Source: Bin87 sp965116785
GTDB taxonomy: Bacteria > Chloroflexota > Dehalococcoidia > Lucifugimonadales > UBA3495
NCBI GenBank assembly: GCA_965116785.1
Contig: OZ220731.1
Coordinates: 4,154,001 to 4,218,000 of the forward strand
Direction: 5' to 3'
Length of the DNA stretch: 64,000 bases
The stretch's first letter is position 1. Each line of letters begins with the position of its first letter. This document shows positions 1 through 8,703 of the stretch, one piece after another. The position numbers and the translations under genes were made by a program. The notes below the pieces were generated by a model that was given only the letters and a program-made list of their open reading frames with translations, was not told where the DNA came from and ran no database searches.

Positions 1-1
1 C

Positions 2-454
2 CCGCGAATTGAAAGCCATGTCACCGGGACTACGTTGGAGCAGTCGGTCGAACGGTTGGTGAGACAGGCAGGATATGAACCGGTCCCGTCAGCAATGTTC
101 TTTGCGTTGCGGGATTTGGACCAGGTGATCTATGCCCGACAGTGTGAAACCGGCAGGGACATTTACGGCAAAAGGCGACGGGTTGATTTCATTCTCTACC
201 ATCCACGGAAATGGCCGGAGTCATTGGTGGTGCAATGCAAGTGGCAAGCGGTCGGCGGGAGCGTAGAGGAGAAATACCCATTTGAGGTGCTGTCGATGAA
301 CGCCGACGGCTACCCCGGCATTATCGTCCTGGACGGTGGTGGGTATTCCGCCGGGGCAGCGCAATGGCTTCGAGGACAGGCTGGTAACAATCGTCTGCGC
401 CACGTTTTCAACTTGGGGGACTTTCAGCGGTTCGTCTCACGAGGCGAATTGTAG
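2..454 (+). CDS. PD-(D/E)XK nuclease superfamily protein (5' truncated by window edge)
   Basis: The frame is open from the first bases, so the gene probably starts upstream; an internal TTG at 35 is an alternative start. The protein has the PD-(D/E)XK fold pattern: a helix with EQSVERLVRQAGY, a strand with RRVDFILYHP giving the conserved Asp, then VVQCKWQ in the place of the usual (D/E)xK, and a VEEKYPFEVL helix. The usual acidic residue before the Lys is Gln here, a change known in some members of the superfamily. Nucleases of this type often belong to restriction or element-encoded systems and cut DNA in the cytoplasm. A small Cys-rich reading frame follows after 11 bases. The superfamily call is fairly safe; the specific role is unknown. 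Confidence 0.7.
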   Translation, partial: PRIESHVTGTTLEQSVERLVRQAGYEPVPSAMFFALRDLDQVIYARQCETGRDIYGKRRRVDFILYHPRKWPESLVVQCKWQAVGGSVEEKYPFEVLSMNADGYPGIIVLDGGGYSAGAAQWLRGQAGNNRLRHVFNLGDFQRFVSRGEL

Positions 455-465
455 GGATACGTACA

Positions 466-688
466 ATGTGCCCACGATGCGGACAAAGGCTGAATCGGTC
501 GCGCCCTATGCATTAATGGGGCGTTCAAAAGTTGCCCTGGCTGTTCGGTCAGAGAAGGTATCCACATCTATTACCACTACGAGCATTTTGGCATGAGGAT
601 GATGGATGGCGTTGAGCGAGTGCAATCGCACTGTCCCGCTTGCAGGGGAGGCCGTGTCGATGGTCAGCCGTTATTCGAGTGCCCGTGA
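466..688 (+). pseudogene. Small zinc-ribbon protein, frameshifted
   Basis: Starting at ATG 466 the frame reads MCPRCGQRLNR, then near base 505-512 it must shift by one base to continue as INGAFKSCPGCSVREG and later VQSHCPACRGG, ending at the TGA at 686. Three CxxC knuckles in about 74 residues indicate a zinc-binding protein. It lies 11 bases after the nuclease stop, so the two may have formed an operon. The frameshift may be real decay or an assembly error. The family is not identified with certainty. Confidence 0.4.
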
Positions 689-1505
689 CATAGGCTCGTC
701 AAATATATAATTCCCCAACAGGCCAGCTGATTTGTAAGCACAAGCGCGTTTTTCACATGACTGAGGAAGGCGGTTGGGAACGGATCCAACAGCGCGGCCT
801 CCTCAGTACAACCTCGTTGCTCAATCATTTCCCTGTGTCGGAGTCGCGGCGTAGGAGAACAGAGTCTGCCCGTCGCTCCACAGATGAGCCGATACAACCC
901 GGCGTGGTGATTAGGCACCAAAGGCCGGTGCAGCACAATCGCTTGGCAGGTATACTGCCCCAGGCATTTTACGAATTGCTCAATGGCAAAGTCTTTTTCT
1001 GGGCGACACCGCGACGGCGCGACAGTATGCTGAAAGCGCGGGCGGACGCGGTTCAAGAGGTACTGACGGTAGATACGCGTAGATTGGTTGAGCGTCACGG
1101 TGAACGCATTACTCTGCCGCGCATCAATTCTGGCGACACCCGAAACGGCGACTGGCGCGACTCACAAACATTTCGAACCATTGAAAAGTACCCAACCATC
1201 ACGCACAAAGACCAAGTTGCTGAGGTGGCTGTGGAATGCTGCGTCGTCGACATAGTCGAAATTACACTGCGCGTAGACCGTTACCTTGGCTGTACTTGGC
1301 GCGAGAAGATTTGGCCCTTGGACACTCCGATTGCTTGAGTCGCGGTCTTGATGTTAGATTCGGCAGAACTCGAATCCAGGCTACCACGCCCGGTCAACAT
1401 CGGTAGGGACATTGCACCAGATTAGCGGGGTGGCCTTCATCGGTCCTCGGCGACGACGCCAAAACGCGTAAAGGGGTGTAGCCACCTAACATCGCTCGAC
1501 CCTGT
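689..1505. other. About 800 bases with no supported gene
   Basis: Reading frames on both strands here show no recognisable domain or good ribosome binding site. On the minus strand around 1150-1330 a short stretch reads like the end of a soluble domain (VTVYAQCNFDYVDD ... LVFVRDGWVLFNG), possibly a gene remnant, but this is weak. Confidence 0.3.
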
Positions 1506-2372
1506 TTAATCTCTCGTTGACATTATGCCGCTGAACCTCTTGAGAAGGCGGTCCCGTTCTCTACATTTGGAGACCCAGTAATCGAACTCGTCAACAGTCT
1601 TGGGGTTCCATTGGGGCCTGGTCTCCCCATCGCCAAACATGGCCAAACTCGCCATCTCCAGCAATTGAGTCGGTTCATTCTGTATAGCTTCAAAAAGCTG
1701 CTCGGGCACTGTTGCGTCCCTGGCGAGAAGTTCCCCGCGGATGTCAGCAATTCCACGAACACCCACCTGGAAATCTGCCCATCCGATAAGTTCCGCCAGG
1801 AGGGCATCGCGGGACCTGTATTTGTCGCGGAAATCTCGGAACTGCCAGTGTTCTTCGACCGCCTTCTGCATCCTACTTTCTCGGTACCCGAATACGGTGA
1901 GGTTGGATACCGCCACCAAGTTGTCCGGCTCGTCCCGGATGGCGGTGAAAAGCCGGATGGGTAGCGTACCTTTGGGATAATTGGTTTTCTCTTGGACCTG
2001 AATCAATTCAAACGCCACCAAAAGCACTTCTAAATCGAACCCGGGGACGCCCTCCAAACCCGCTTGACGCAGGGTTTCCAAATGTTCCGGTGCGAACTGA
2101 ACCACAACGGGGGGAAATGTTTCCACGGCTTCGACATTTGCAATCAGTCGCAGCATATGGTTAAGCAACGTTTCGAAGGCTTGTGGGGTAGCCCGCTTCC
2201 GTTTGCAGTAAACGTCCTTCACGAGGGCTGCATGGGGAAGGTCATGTTCATCCTGGTTAAGGCCCTTGTAGCGGACGTGGAAATCACGCCGGTTTTTGTT
2301 TATGCGGCCAGGACGCAGGTAAACAGCCCCGCCGTTGCTTAGCTCGTGGACCAACTTGTAACTGGGTTCCAT
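1506..2372 (-). CDS. Hypothetical protein
   Basis: A 288-residue protein of unknown function. The start is placed at ATG 2372 rather than the in-frame ATG at 2387, because GGAG lies seven bases upstream of 2372. The N-terminus (YKLVHELSNGGAVYLRPGRINKNRRDFHVRY) looks like a small beta-rich region, and the rest is mostly helical and charged (EEHWQFRDFRDKYRSRDALLAELIGWADF). There is no signal peptide or membrane segment, so it is probably cytoplasmic. It stands alone on the minus strand between unrelated remnants. I do not recognise the family. Confidence 0.55.
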   Translation of the reverse strand: MEPSYKLVHELSNGGAVYLRPGRINKNRRDFHVRYKGLNQDEHDLPHAALVKDVYCKRKRATPQAFETLLNHMLRLIANVEAVETFPPVVVQFAPEHLETLRQAGLEGVPGFDLEVLLVAFELIQVQEKTNYPKGTLPIRLFTAIRDEPDNLVAVSNLTVFGYRESRMQKAVEEHWQFRDFRDKYRSRDALLAELIGWADFQVGVRGIADIRGELLARDATVPEQLFEAIQNEPTQLLEMASLAMFGDGETRPQWNPKTVDEFDYWVSKCRERDRLLKRFSGIMSTRD

Positions 2373-2563
2373 TTGGAAACTCCGCATTCCGGAGACTCAG
2401 CGATGCTGAATGCCGAGCCTCGGCAGCAATGTCGATTCTGAGGTTAGGTTAGGACGGTCGCTCGCGCGGGCCGAGTAGCACTTATGGGAATGCGATTGAA
2501 ACGTCTACCGTTGCCACAGGCTTTTGGGGGGCCGGAAAGGCAAAAAGTGCGGCAAACTTAGTG

Positions 2564-2646
2564 TCATGTATTCAAAGTTCGTTGGCAAAAGCGGGCCACG
2601 TCGGCCAATATCTGGTCGGCGGTTTTCGACCACACGAAGGGCTTCA
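2564..2646 (-). pseudogene. IS630-family transposase C-terminal remnant
   Basis: The minus strand reads KPFVWSKTADQILADVARFC followed by QRTLNT and a stop. This is the typical end of an IS630-family transposase (KPFxWTKTAdeILasiaRfc). Everything upstream is gone; the next IS begins exactly where the fragment stops, so that element, or a deletion beside it, removed the rest. Confidence 0.6.
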
Positions 2647-4102
2647 CTGGGCTTTGCGCATTTCAAGCGGCGTAGGCGAGGGAATCCACCATTCGGTGGT
2701 ACAGAGTGGCGGGGAGTTCCTGCATGTCGGTGTTGCCGGCGGACCGGGAAAAACCCTCGGACGCGAGCCATAGGTGACGTCGCACCAGAGCGATGGCATC
2801 CACGAAAGTCGGCGACGGTTTGTCATACCAGGCGGCGGTGCGCTGGGTGATGGGATGATGTTCCTGCAAGGAGTGGGCGGCCAGGGTAGTCCAGGAGAAA
2901 AGGCCCAGCAGGATGGGCGTGGTGCGAGCGATGGCCAGGTCGGACCATTGGCGCTGGGTTTCCATACCCAGGTGGGTGCGGACTTCCTGGAAGGTGACCT
3001 CCAATTGCCAACGCAGCACAAACCATTCCAGAATTTGGGTCGGGTCCGCCGCTGGGTCGGTGCAGAGCAGGGCTTGGGGGTCGAAGGTGCCCTGGGGATC
3101 GCGGATCAGCACCCAGCGAATGGTCACCGCTGGCTTCCCCGAGCGATACCAGACGGCGGTCTGGGAGGTGAGTTCCATGATGCGGGTGGTGCCGTCGTAC
3201 CAGGACACCGCGGCGACGGTCCAAGCCGCTTGATCCTGATCCAGGAGGGTTTTGAGCGAGGGTCGCCGCTCGCCTTTCAGCGGCGGTCGGCCGTTTTGGT
3301 CCGGCTCGCGGGGCGGTGCTGGCGCATACAGAGCGGCGTCCAAGCGCAATCTGGCGATGAGGGTGACCGGTTCACGGAGAGACTGGCAGCAGTGGAGCAG
3401 GTCGAGCACGGCGTAGCCGTTGTCCCCCACCAGCACCAGGGGGCGGTGCGGGAGCCAGCGGCGCAACAGCATGATCATCTGGCGGGCCCAGTCGGTGATT
3501 TTCTTGTGCCGGCGTTCCTGCTGCTGGTGGTAGCGCGACGAAGGCGCCAGCACGGTGAGCACCGGCAATGCCCAGTACCGACCAGCCCAGGGCACCGGTC
3601 CCAGCCACATCAGGGAGATCCAGCGCAAACCGCTGGCCTTGACCGGCTGGTGGCGACTGGAACGCACTGCGTCCCGGTAGATTCCTCGGGCCTGGATCTT
3701 GGCGCCGCGACGGCGTTCCAGGGTTTCGTCGATGCCGAAGACCAGAGGCCCGTCGCCATGGTCCAGATGGCGGAGCAACAATAAGAGCAGAATGCGCGCC
3801 GCCGCACGGGGCGACCACACCGCCCGGTTCAGCACCTCATGGTAGCGGGCAAAATCGCCAGCACCGCTGCGCCCCATGACCCGCAGGGCCGCGGCCACGG
3901 TGCGTTGACCCGGCGCCAGTATGGCGCCTACCAGCAAGATTTGCGCCTTCTGCCAGGTTGGGTTGGTGAACAGCGTTGCGAAAGGGACGAGTACGGCTAC
4001 AATGGCATCGGGCAGGGTGAGCATGGCTGGGCCTTCCATGAGAAGTCGGGTCAGCCTAGATTACCCTGTCTTTATACTTTTCTAATAACGCGCAAAGTCC
4101 AG
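2647..4102 (-). mobile_element. Insertion sequence with DDE_5-type transposase
   Basis: A 1,456-bp element bounded by imperfect inverted repeats: CTGGGCTTTGCGCATT at the left end and CTGGACTTTGCGCGTT read inward from the right end, 14 of 16 bases identical. It contains one transposase gene that fills nearly all of it. No clear target duplication is visible. It abuts an IS630 remnant on one side and the stop codon of a small unknown gene on the other. Confidence 0.7.
2663..4024 (-). CDS. DDE transposase (DDE_5 / IS701-like)
   Basis: A transposase of about 453 residues, apparently intact. The start at ATG 4024 is preferred to the upstream ATG at 4039 because GGAAGG lies seven bases before it. 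Acidic triad candidates are the Asp of FGIDETLERRRG, the Asp of LVGDNGYAVLD and the Glu of LEVTFQEVRTHLGME. The motif GIDETLERRRGxKIxARGIYRD is typical of the DDE_5 (RNase H fold) transposases often labelled IS701-like. It would cut and join the ends of its own element. The exact IS family name is tentative; the transposase call is firm. Confidence 0.85.
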   Translation of the reverse strand: MLTLPDAIVAVLVPFATLFTNPTWQKAQILLVGAILAPGQRTVAAALRVMGRSGAGDFARYHEVLNRAVWSPRAAARILLLLLLRHLDHGDGPLVFGIDETLERRRGAKIQARGIYRDAVRSSRHQPVKASGLRWISLMWLGPVPWAGRYWALPVLTVLAPSSRYHQQQERRHKKITDWARQMIMLLRRWLPHRPLVLVGDNGYAVLDLLHCCQSLREPVTLIARLRLDAALYAPAPPREPDQNGRPPLKGERRPSLKTLLDQDQAAWTVAAVSWYDGTTRIMELTSQTAVWYRSGKPAVTIRWVLIRDPQGTFDPQALLCTDPAADPTQILEWFVLRWQLEVTFQEVRTHLGMETQRQWSDLAIARTTPILLGLFSWTTLAAHSLQEHHPITQRTAAWYDKPSPTFVDAIALVRRHLWLASEGFSRSAGNTDMQELPATLYHRMVDSLAYAA

Positions 4103-4103
4103 C

Positions 4104-4424
4104 TTAGACGTCGTACTCGCCGCTCTGGTAAAGGGCGATGAAGACCTCGATGCGGTTCGCCTCGTCGCGAAGCATCTTCATGGTCGGGACGGCGGTGATG
4201 CCGTCCAGTCCTAGTCCCTGCCATTCCCTGTCCACGCGTTCGGCCATCTCCCTGGCCCGCTCGGCGGTTTCGCTAGCACTCTGGATCAGGCTCTGGGAGC
4301 CATCGCCGTCCGGCCTCACGACCAGTCCGGCGGGCACATCTCGCTCGCCCAGTTGCTGGGCGATGAGCTCTATGGACCGGGCCGGTTCAGCCAGCGCGTC
4401 TCTGAAGTTCTCGTCGCGGGTCAT
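4104..4424 (-). CDS. Hypothetical helical protein
   Basis: A 106-residue acidic protein, largely helical, with no Cys cluster, signal peptide or membrane segment. The start is well supported: AGGAGG lies eight bases before ATG 4424. The middle (SASETAERAREMAERVDREWQGLG) could form a coiled coil. The stop codon lies only two bases outside the inserted IS end, so the original C-terminus may have been altered by that insertion. Family not recognised. Confidence 0.5.
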   Translation of the reverse strand: MTRDENFRDALAEPARSIELIAQQLGERDVPAGLVVRPDGDGSQSLIQSASETAERAREMAERVDREWQGLGLDGITAVPTMKMLRDEANRIEVFIALYQSGEYDV

Positions 4425-4920
4425 TAAAATTTCCTCCTTGATTTGCGGATGTTCCCTCGTTCTGGACCGTCGCCCTCAGGCGCTCGGCGTCCTCCTGATG
4501 CGCCCTGGTCCGTGCCCGTCTGGGTCGCAGTGGCGGGCCCGCGGGCCTGCTCACATGGCCGGAGCGGTTGCGTTTCGTTAAAATCGGCCAGAGGCGCGTA
4601 TGGAACTCAGTAACAAGACAGGCGCCAGCTGACGAGCGCGAATGGTGGCGTGGGATTCGACAATCTCTTAGCGCACGTGCACAGCGCACCCAGACCTCCG
4701 ATGCGGAGGCGTATACAGCCATCGAGCGACGCTTCGCCAGGGCGCCGTGCTGGGCGCAAAGCCTGGCGGTCATGGAGGACGCCGGACCGCATCCCTGGAA
4801 GCTGCCTACGCGCTGGCGCGGCAGTCGGTGGCGGGTAGCTACTCCGTCATGCCGCCCTGAGTGAGGCACCAGTCTCAGTAGGCGGGACGCCTAGTTCGCC
4901 GCCTGCGCGACCACGCCTGC
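4425..4920. other. No supported gene
   Basis: Between the ribosome binding site of the small minus-strand gene and the start of TnpB similarity I see no recognisable coding sequence. TnpB similarity begins abruptly at about 4921, so the left part of that element has been lost or replaced here. Confidence 0.4.
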
Positions 4921-6309
4921 GCCGACGCGGATGTTCAACGGTGTGCGGGTGTCGCTGGAAGGCAAGGTGGCGTCGGTCAAGGAGCAGCAGAAACGTCGGT
5001 CGGACAGCCTGGCGCGTCGGATTGCGCGGGCTGAGCACCAGATTTCCGATGCCGCCGAGCGTGGGCGGTCGGACCCAGGTCCACCAGAAGCAGCGGCGGC
5101 TTGGCAATCTCCAATCCAAGCTGGCAGCACTCGAAGCCGACATTGCGGCGGGACGCGTGCGGCTCTCCTGCGGTTCCAAACGGCTCTGGCGGAAGCAACA
5201 TCACCCGGGAGCCAACGGCTCTGGGAGCCACGAGGAGTGGCTTGCTGACTGGCGGGACGCCCGCAGCGACGAGTTCTTCGTGCTGGGCAGCCGGGATGAG
5301 ACGGCGGGGTGCCAACTGTGCGTGGCAACAGTCGCGGATGATGGCACGTTGACCCTGCGGTTACGGATGCCGGACTGACTAGCTGACCAGCACTGGAAGT
5401 AGCTGACCATCGGAAGTGTGCGGTTCGCCTACAGCCAAGAGCAGGTGCCAGCGGTGTTGGACAGCAAGGCTGGGTACGCCCGCCACCGGCGCGAGCACGG
5501 CGACGAGGCAGCTCGTGAGACCGAACCGGAGCAGGCCATCAGCTATCGGTTCAAGTGGGACGGGAAGGGCTGGCGGGTGTTCGCCACCACCGACATGATG
5601 AACGTTCCGGCGGTGACGGATCAACGACGCGGCGCCATCGGCGTGGACCTGAACGCAGATCATTTGGCCGTTGCGGAGACCGACGCTAGCGGCAACTACG
5701 TCAAAGCCTTCAGCATACCCGTGATGACCTACGGCAAGTCCCAACACCAGGCCGGGGCCATCATCGGCGACGCCGTGGTAGATGTCGTGTCCTACGCCCG
5801 TGAGGTGGGTTAGCCCGTCGTGATGGAGCAGCTGGACTTCCGGTAGAAGAAGGCGGCACTTGAAGGTCAGAGCCGCAAGTACGGCCGGATGCTATCCAGT
5901 TTCAGCTATGGCAAGGTCAAGGCGTCCTTCCTGTCCCGCGGCTACCGGGACGGCGTGGAGGTACATCAGGTCAACCCGGCCTTCAGTTCTATGATCGGTC
6001 GGGTGAAGTTCATGGAACGATACGGGCCCAGCGTTCACCAGGCAGCGGCTGTGGTGCTGGCCCGACGTTTGCTCGGCTGTTCCGAGCGCATCCCCCGCCG
6101 GTGGGTTGCTCCCGTAGGCAATGGCGTCCACGTCGCCTTCACCGTACCCGTGAGGAAGCGAGCGAAGCACGTGTGGACGTACTGGGGTGCGATCTCGGGA
6201 CAGCTGAGACCGGCGCTTGCAAGCGCAGCGCCGGCTGGGGAAGCGGATACGCGGCCTCAATTCGGTTCGGGCTGCCATGCGGAGCAATGCTTTTGTGGTG
6301 GCCTGAGTG
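4921..6309 (+). pseudogene. tnpB: TnpB-family protein, decayed copy A
   Basis: Similarity to the intact copies begins at MFNGVRVSLEGKVASVKEQQ, so about 85 N-terminal residues and the left end are missing. The remainder needs several frame changes and crosses stops, for example after RLRMPD near 5377, in GSVRFAYS upstream, after YAREVG at 5812 and inside the LDFR motif at 5845. RuvC-like blocks remain readable: GAIGVDLNADHLAV, VVMEQLDF and SVHQAAAVVLARRLLG. This is the most degraded copy with a long match and cannot make a working protein. Confidence 0.85.
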
Positions 6310-6444
6310 GGGACCCGCTCGGTGTTCCCTGGTGAGATTCCGGGGCGCAGTCGCTGAACAGTTGGGGCGGCGGCGTGGCTCAGACCGCGCTTTCAGGAAT
6401 GGCTGACGATAGTGTGTAACCAAAATCAACCATTTTTACAACGG
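6310..6444 (+). ncRNA. TnpB-element right end / putative omega RNA scaffold, copy A
   Basis: This noncoding stretch is conserved after the TnpB copies. It begins with GGTGTTCCCTGG, then a hairpin, a GC-rich block, GGCTCAGACCGC, and ends CATTTTTACAACGG at 6444. The first hairpin here is CCCTGG/CCGGGG, keeping pairing through a G-T wobble although the sequence changed. Known TnpB elements transcribe their right end as a guide RNA scaffold; that role is inferred here. Confidence 0.5.
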
Positions 6445-6561
6445 TTGGCACGGTGCACCGGCAGTATTGAGACTAATGAAAACGCGCTGAGTGAAGCCCA
6501 GTGCGGTAGAGCGATGTCGGCAGATGTGGATTTGGTCGGCAAATGGTCGGCAAAACAGCGA

Positions 6562-6585
6562 AAACGGCCCCGTTTGGAGCCGTTT
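6562..6585 (-). terminator. Terminator-like hairpin beside the attachment site
   Basis: AAACGGC at 6562-6568 pairs with GCCGTTT at 6579-6585. Read on the minus strand it follows directly after a tRNA 3'-end-like sequence, as a tRNA terminator would. Confidence 0.45.
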
Positions 6586-6606
6586 CTGAGTAGGAAATTG
6601 GAGAAT

Positions 6607-6629
6607 TGGTGCCGAGGGAGGGATTAGAA
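6607..6629 (-). other. Candidate attachment site: tRNA 3'-end-like fragment
   Basis: On the minus strand the 23 bases read as a T-loop (TTCTAATC), a CCTCCC stem side and CTCGGCACCA, which looks like the 3' third of a tRNA with CCA. The 5' half of the T-stem is absent, as expected for the partial repeat left by integration into a tRNA gene. The integrase gene ends 120 bp away. No complete tRNA was found in the window. Confidence 0.5.
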
Positions 6630-6751
6630 GGTATCAATGATTTGGCGTATTGTGAAGTGCTGTATAGCGAGATTTTCTACTCAAATCTCTATGGATGATG
6701 ATGCGCGGTGCTGTACCGTTTGGGGAATTTGTCCAGCAATTGTCCAGCAAT

Positions 6752-7879
6752 TTACTCTGCTGAATTCATTGCGTCCGCGAATGCTTCGGCCGCGTCCTTC
6801 TGCCACCCAGGAAGTGCGTGCGCGTACACATCCAACGTGGTCTTGGGACTGGAGTGGCCTATCCGCTTTGACACCACGACGACGTTTTGACCAGCCTGCA
6901 ATGCCACCGTTGGGTGGAAATGCCGCAGGCTCCTCAAAGTAACTTCAGGACACCCAGCCTTTTTCCCCAGGCTCTTCACCGCGTACCTGGCGTTGTTGGG
7001 GTGCGTCCAACTCGCCCCGTCGGCGCTGGGGAAGAGCTTCTCAGAGGCTTCGGTGCCGAGCTCGGCGGCCAGCGCACGTTGTCGATTCCTGTGGGTTGTG
7101 AGGATTTCTGTGGTTCGGAGGTCAAGGTCGACGACGCGCCGGCTACTCTCCGTCTTGGGAGTCGTGAGCAGCTTGCCTGCTTTGGAGACGACCAGCGACT
7201 GACATACCAAGACCTGTTGTTTTTTCAGGTCTACATGTTCCCATTCGAGTGCCAGGGCTTCCCCACGGCGCATACCTGTGTAGGCGATTAGGTGGATGCA
7301 CACCCAGAGTGGGTGTTCCTGTTCCTGTGCCAGTGTCAGTAAAGCCCGCACCTGCTCCACCTTTGGAGTGTAAGCTTCGGTATTGGGAGCCGTTGGAGGT
7401 GACACCAATGCCACCGGGTTCCTCGAGATCAGTTCGAGGCGCAGGGCGTGCTTCATGGCGCCACTCAGAATGATGTGGACCAATTCCACGCCTTTAGGTT
7501 TTTTCCCTTTCTTGAGCAGATTGGTCTCGAACTCTTGGATTTGGGCCGGGGACAGTTTGGTCAGTTCGATGTGACCCAGTGCCGGCTTGATATGAAGCCT
7601 GATGTCGTCCTGATAACGGTCGACGGTTTTCGGTTTGCACTTGGGTACGATTTTCTCCTCCATCCACCTGTCCATCCATTCACCAAGCTTGTAGCGCGTT
7701 TTCGTGGGGGTGATGCCACGGTCCAATTCGGACAGGATTTCGCGGACTCGACGTTCGGCGTCGGCCTTTTTCCCACGAACCGTTTCCGTTTTCCGCACGC
7801 GTTTGCCGTTTTCGTCGCGTCCCAGGAACACCTGGATTTCCCAGGAGCCTGGGTTGCGTTGTCTGATCGTTCCTTTCAT
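6752..7879 (-). CDS. int: Phage-type tyrosine recombinase / integrase
   Basis: A protein of about 375 residues. ATG 7879 is chosen because AGGAGG lies nine bases upstream; a longer frame reaches 7936. An Arm-type N-terminal domain (GSWEIQVFLGRDENGKRVRKTETVRGKKADAE) precedes a SAM-like core-binding domain (KLGEWMDRWMEEKIV) and a catalytic domain. Visible catalytic residues are Arg in TGMRRGEALAL, Lys in TTPKTESSRRV, Arg in LRSLRHFHP, His in RIGHSS and Tyr in LDVYAHAL. The His normally three residues before the second Arg (HxLR) is Arg here (RSLR), which may lower activity. It sits next to a tRNA-like att fragment and an excisionase-like gene, so it likely mobilised this segment. Confidence 0.88.
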   Translation of the reverse strand: MKGTIRQRNPGSWEIQVFLGRDENGKRVRKTETVRGKKADAERRVREILSELDRGITPTKTRYKLGEWMDRWMEEKIVPKCKPKTVDRYQDDIRLHIKPALGHIELTKLSPAQIQEFETNLLKKGKKPKGVELVHIILSGAMKHALRLELISRNPVALVSPPTAPNTEAYTPKVEQVRALLTLAQEQEHPLWVCIHLIAYTGMRRGEALALEWEHVDLKKQQVLVCQSLVVSKAGKLLTTPKTESSRRVVDLDLRTTEILTTHRNRQRALAAELGTEASEKLFPSADGASWTHPNNARYAVKSLGKKAGCPEVTLRSLRHFHPTVALQAGQNVVVVSKRIGHSSPKTTLDVYAHALPGWQKDAAEAFADAMNSAE

Positions 7880-8141
7880 TCCTGTGCACCTCCTGTTTGC
7901 CATGACTGAACGGGTTGACTTCCCCGCCACGTGCAACCGACGCTCCCGGGACGTTGGAAGATCTCATTCGTTACCCTATGATTGCCGTTGACCATGTAAG
8001 AATATCGACGCCGGGGATTGGAATAACCCGGGCGCGTCGTTGTCGGCCATCCGGGGAAACGTTCGGCAACGGCTCCAGTCTATCTCTAGAGCCGCGTCCG
8101 TGTGCGTATGCTTGATGGGCCACGACCTTCGGTGCCGATGG

Positions 8142-8339
8142 TTACGACGTTGCGGCAGGGGGCGGTGTCTCCGTGGTCATTCCCAATCTTTCTTCCAGAG
8201 CCCAGCGGGGAATCAGCAGGCGGGCGCCCATCTTGACCGAGTAGATGCGCTGCTGGCGGATCTCTTCCCGTACCATCCACTCACTGACCCCAAGGGCGGT
8301 GGCGGCTTCCTTGACCGTGTATGCCAAACGTTCTGTCAT
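8142..8339 (-). CDS. Excisionase-like MerR/HTH_17 DNA-binding protein
   Basis: A 65-residue protein with a single winged-helix domain of the excisionase type: LAYTVKEAATALGVSEWMVREEIRQQRIYSVKMGARLLIPRWALEE. The pattern (AA..LGVS...V...I....I...K.G.R.LIP...LE) fits HTH_17 proteins. GGAG seven bases before ATG 8339 supports the start. It lies about 260 bp upstream of the integrase on the same strand, the usual place for a recombination directionality factor. It may instead act as a small regulator. Confidence 0.75.
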   Translation of the reverse strand: MTERLAYTVKEAATALGVSEWMVREEIRQQRIYSVKMGARLLIPRWALEERLGMTTETPPPAATS

Positions 8340-8703
8340 GTCATTCTCCGATCCTGCGGCTCGCCATCGGGTCCTCCCGAGATGACGCTCCGCGATGGAC
8401 TTGGGTCAAACCGATCGGAGAAATGCCGCATCAAGCGACTTCCGACCGGCCTGCCCATTACGTGGGCGGAACGTACAGCAGGTTGGCAACACGCGGTTTT
8501 GCGAAATTGAAGCAGTGCTCAATTAGCCTCGGGAAGCATGGGATCGCAAAGAGGGGGTTGGTTTCTGCCGTCGTCGCCGTTGAAAAGGCAGGTTGCGACG
8601 GAACTGGCTTTGTTGAGCTCGGTCAAGTGGGCAATGGCAATGGGTCCCAGTGCGCCGTCGGCGTTGTTGTCCACTCTGAAACAGGGTAGTCTCAGCCCGG
8701 GGG
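8340..8703. other. No supported gene
   Basis: About 360 bases between the excisionase-like gene and the ParB-like pseudogene. No frame has a recognisable domain or a good start; it probably holds the promoter of the excisionase-like gene, but no clear -35/-10 pair was identified. Confidence 0.3.

Noticed and set aside
757..1338. Possible 193-residue plus-strand gene
   Set aside because: No domain, no ribosome binding site, and unusual composition; antisense hints of a remnant are also weak.
2774..3784. Long plus-strand frame of 336 codons
   Set aside because: It is the antisense shadow of the DDE_5 transposase; no domain, low-complexity GC-driven composition.
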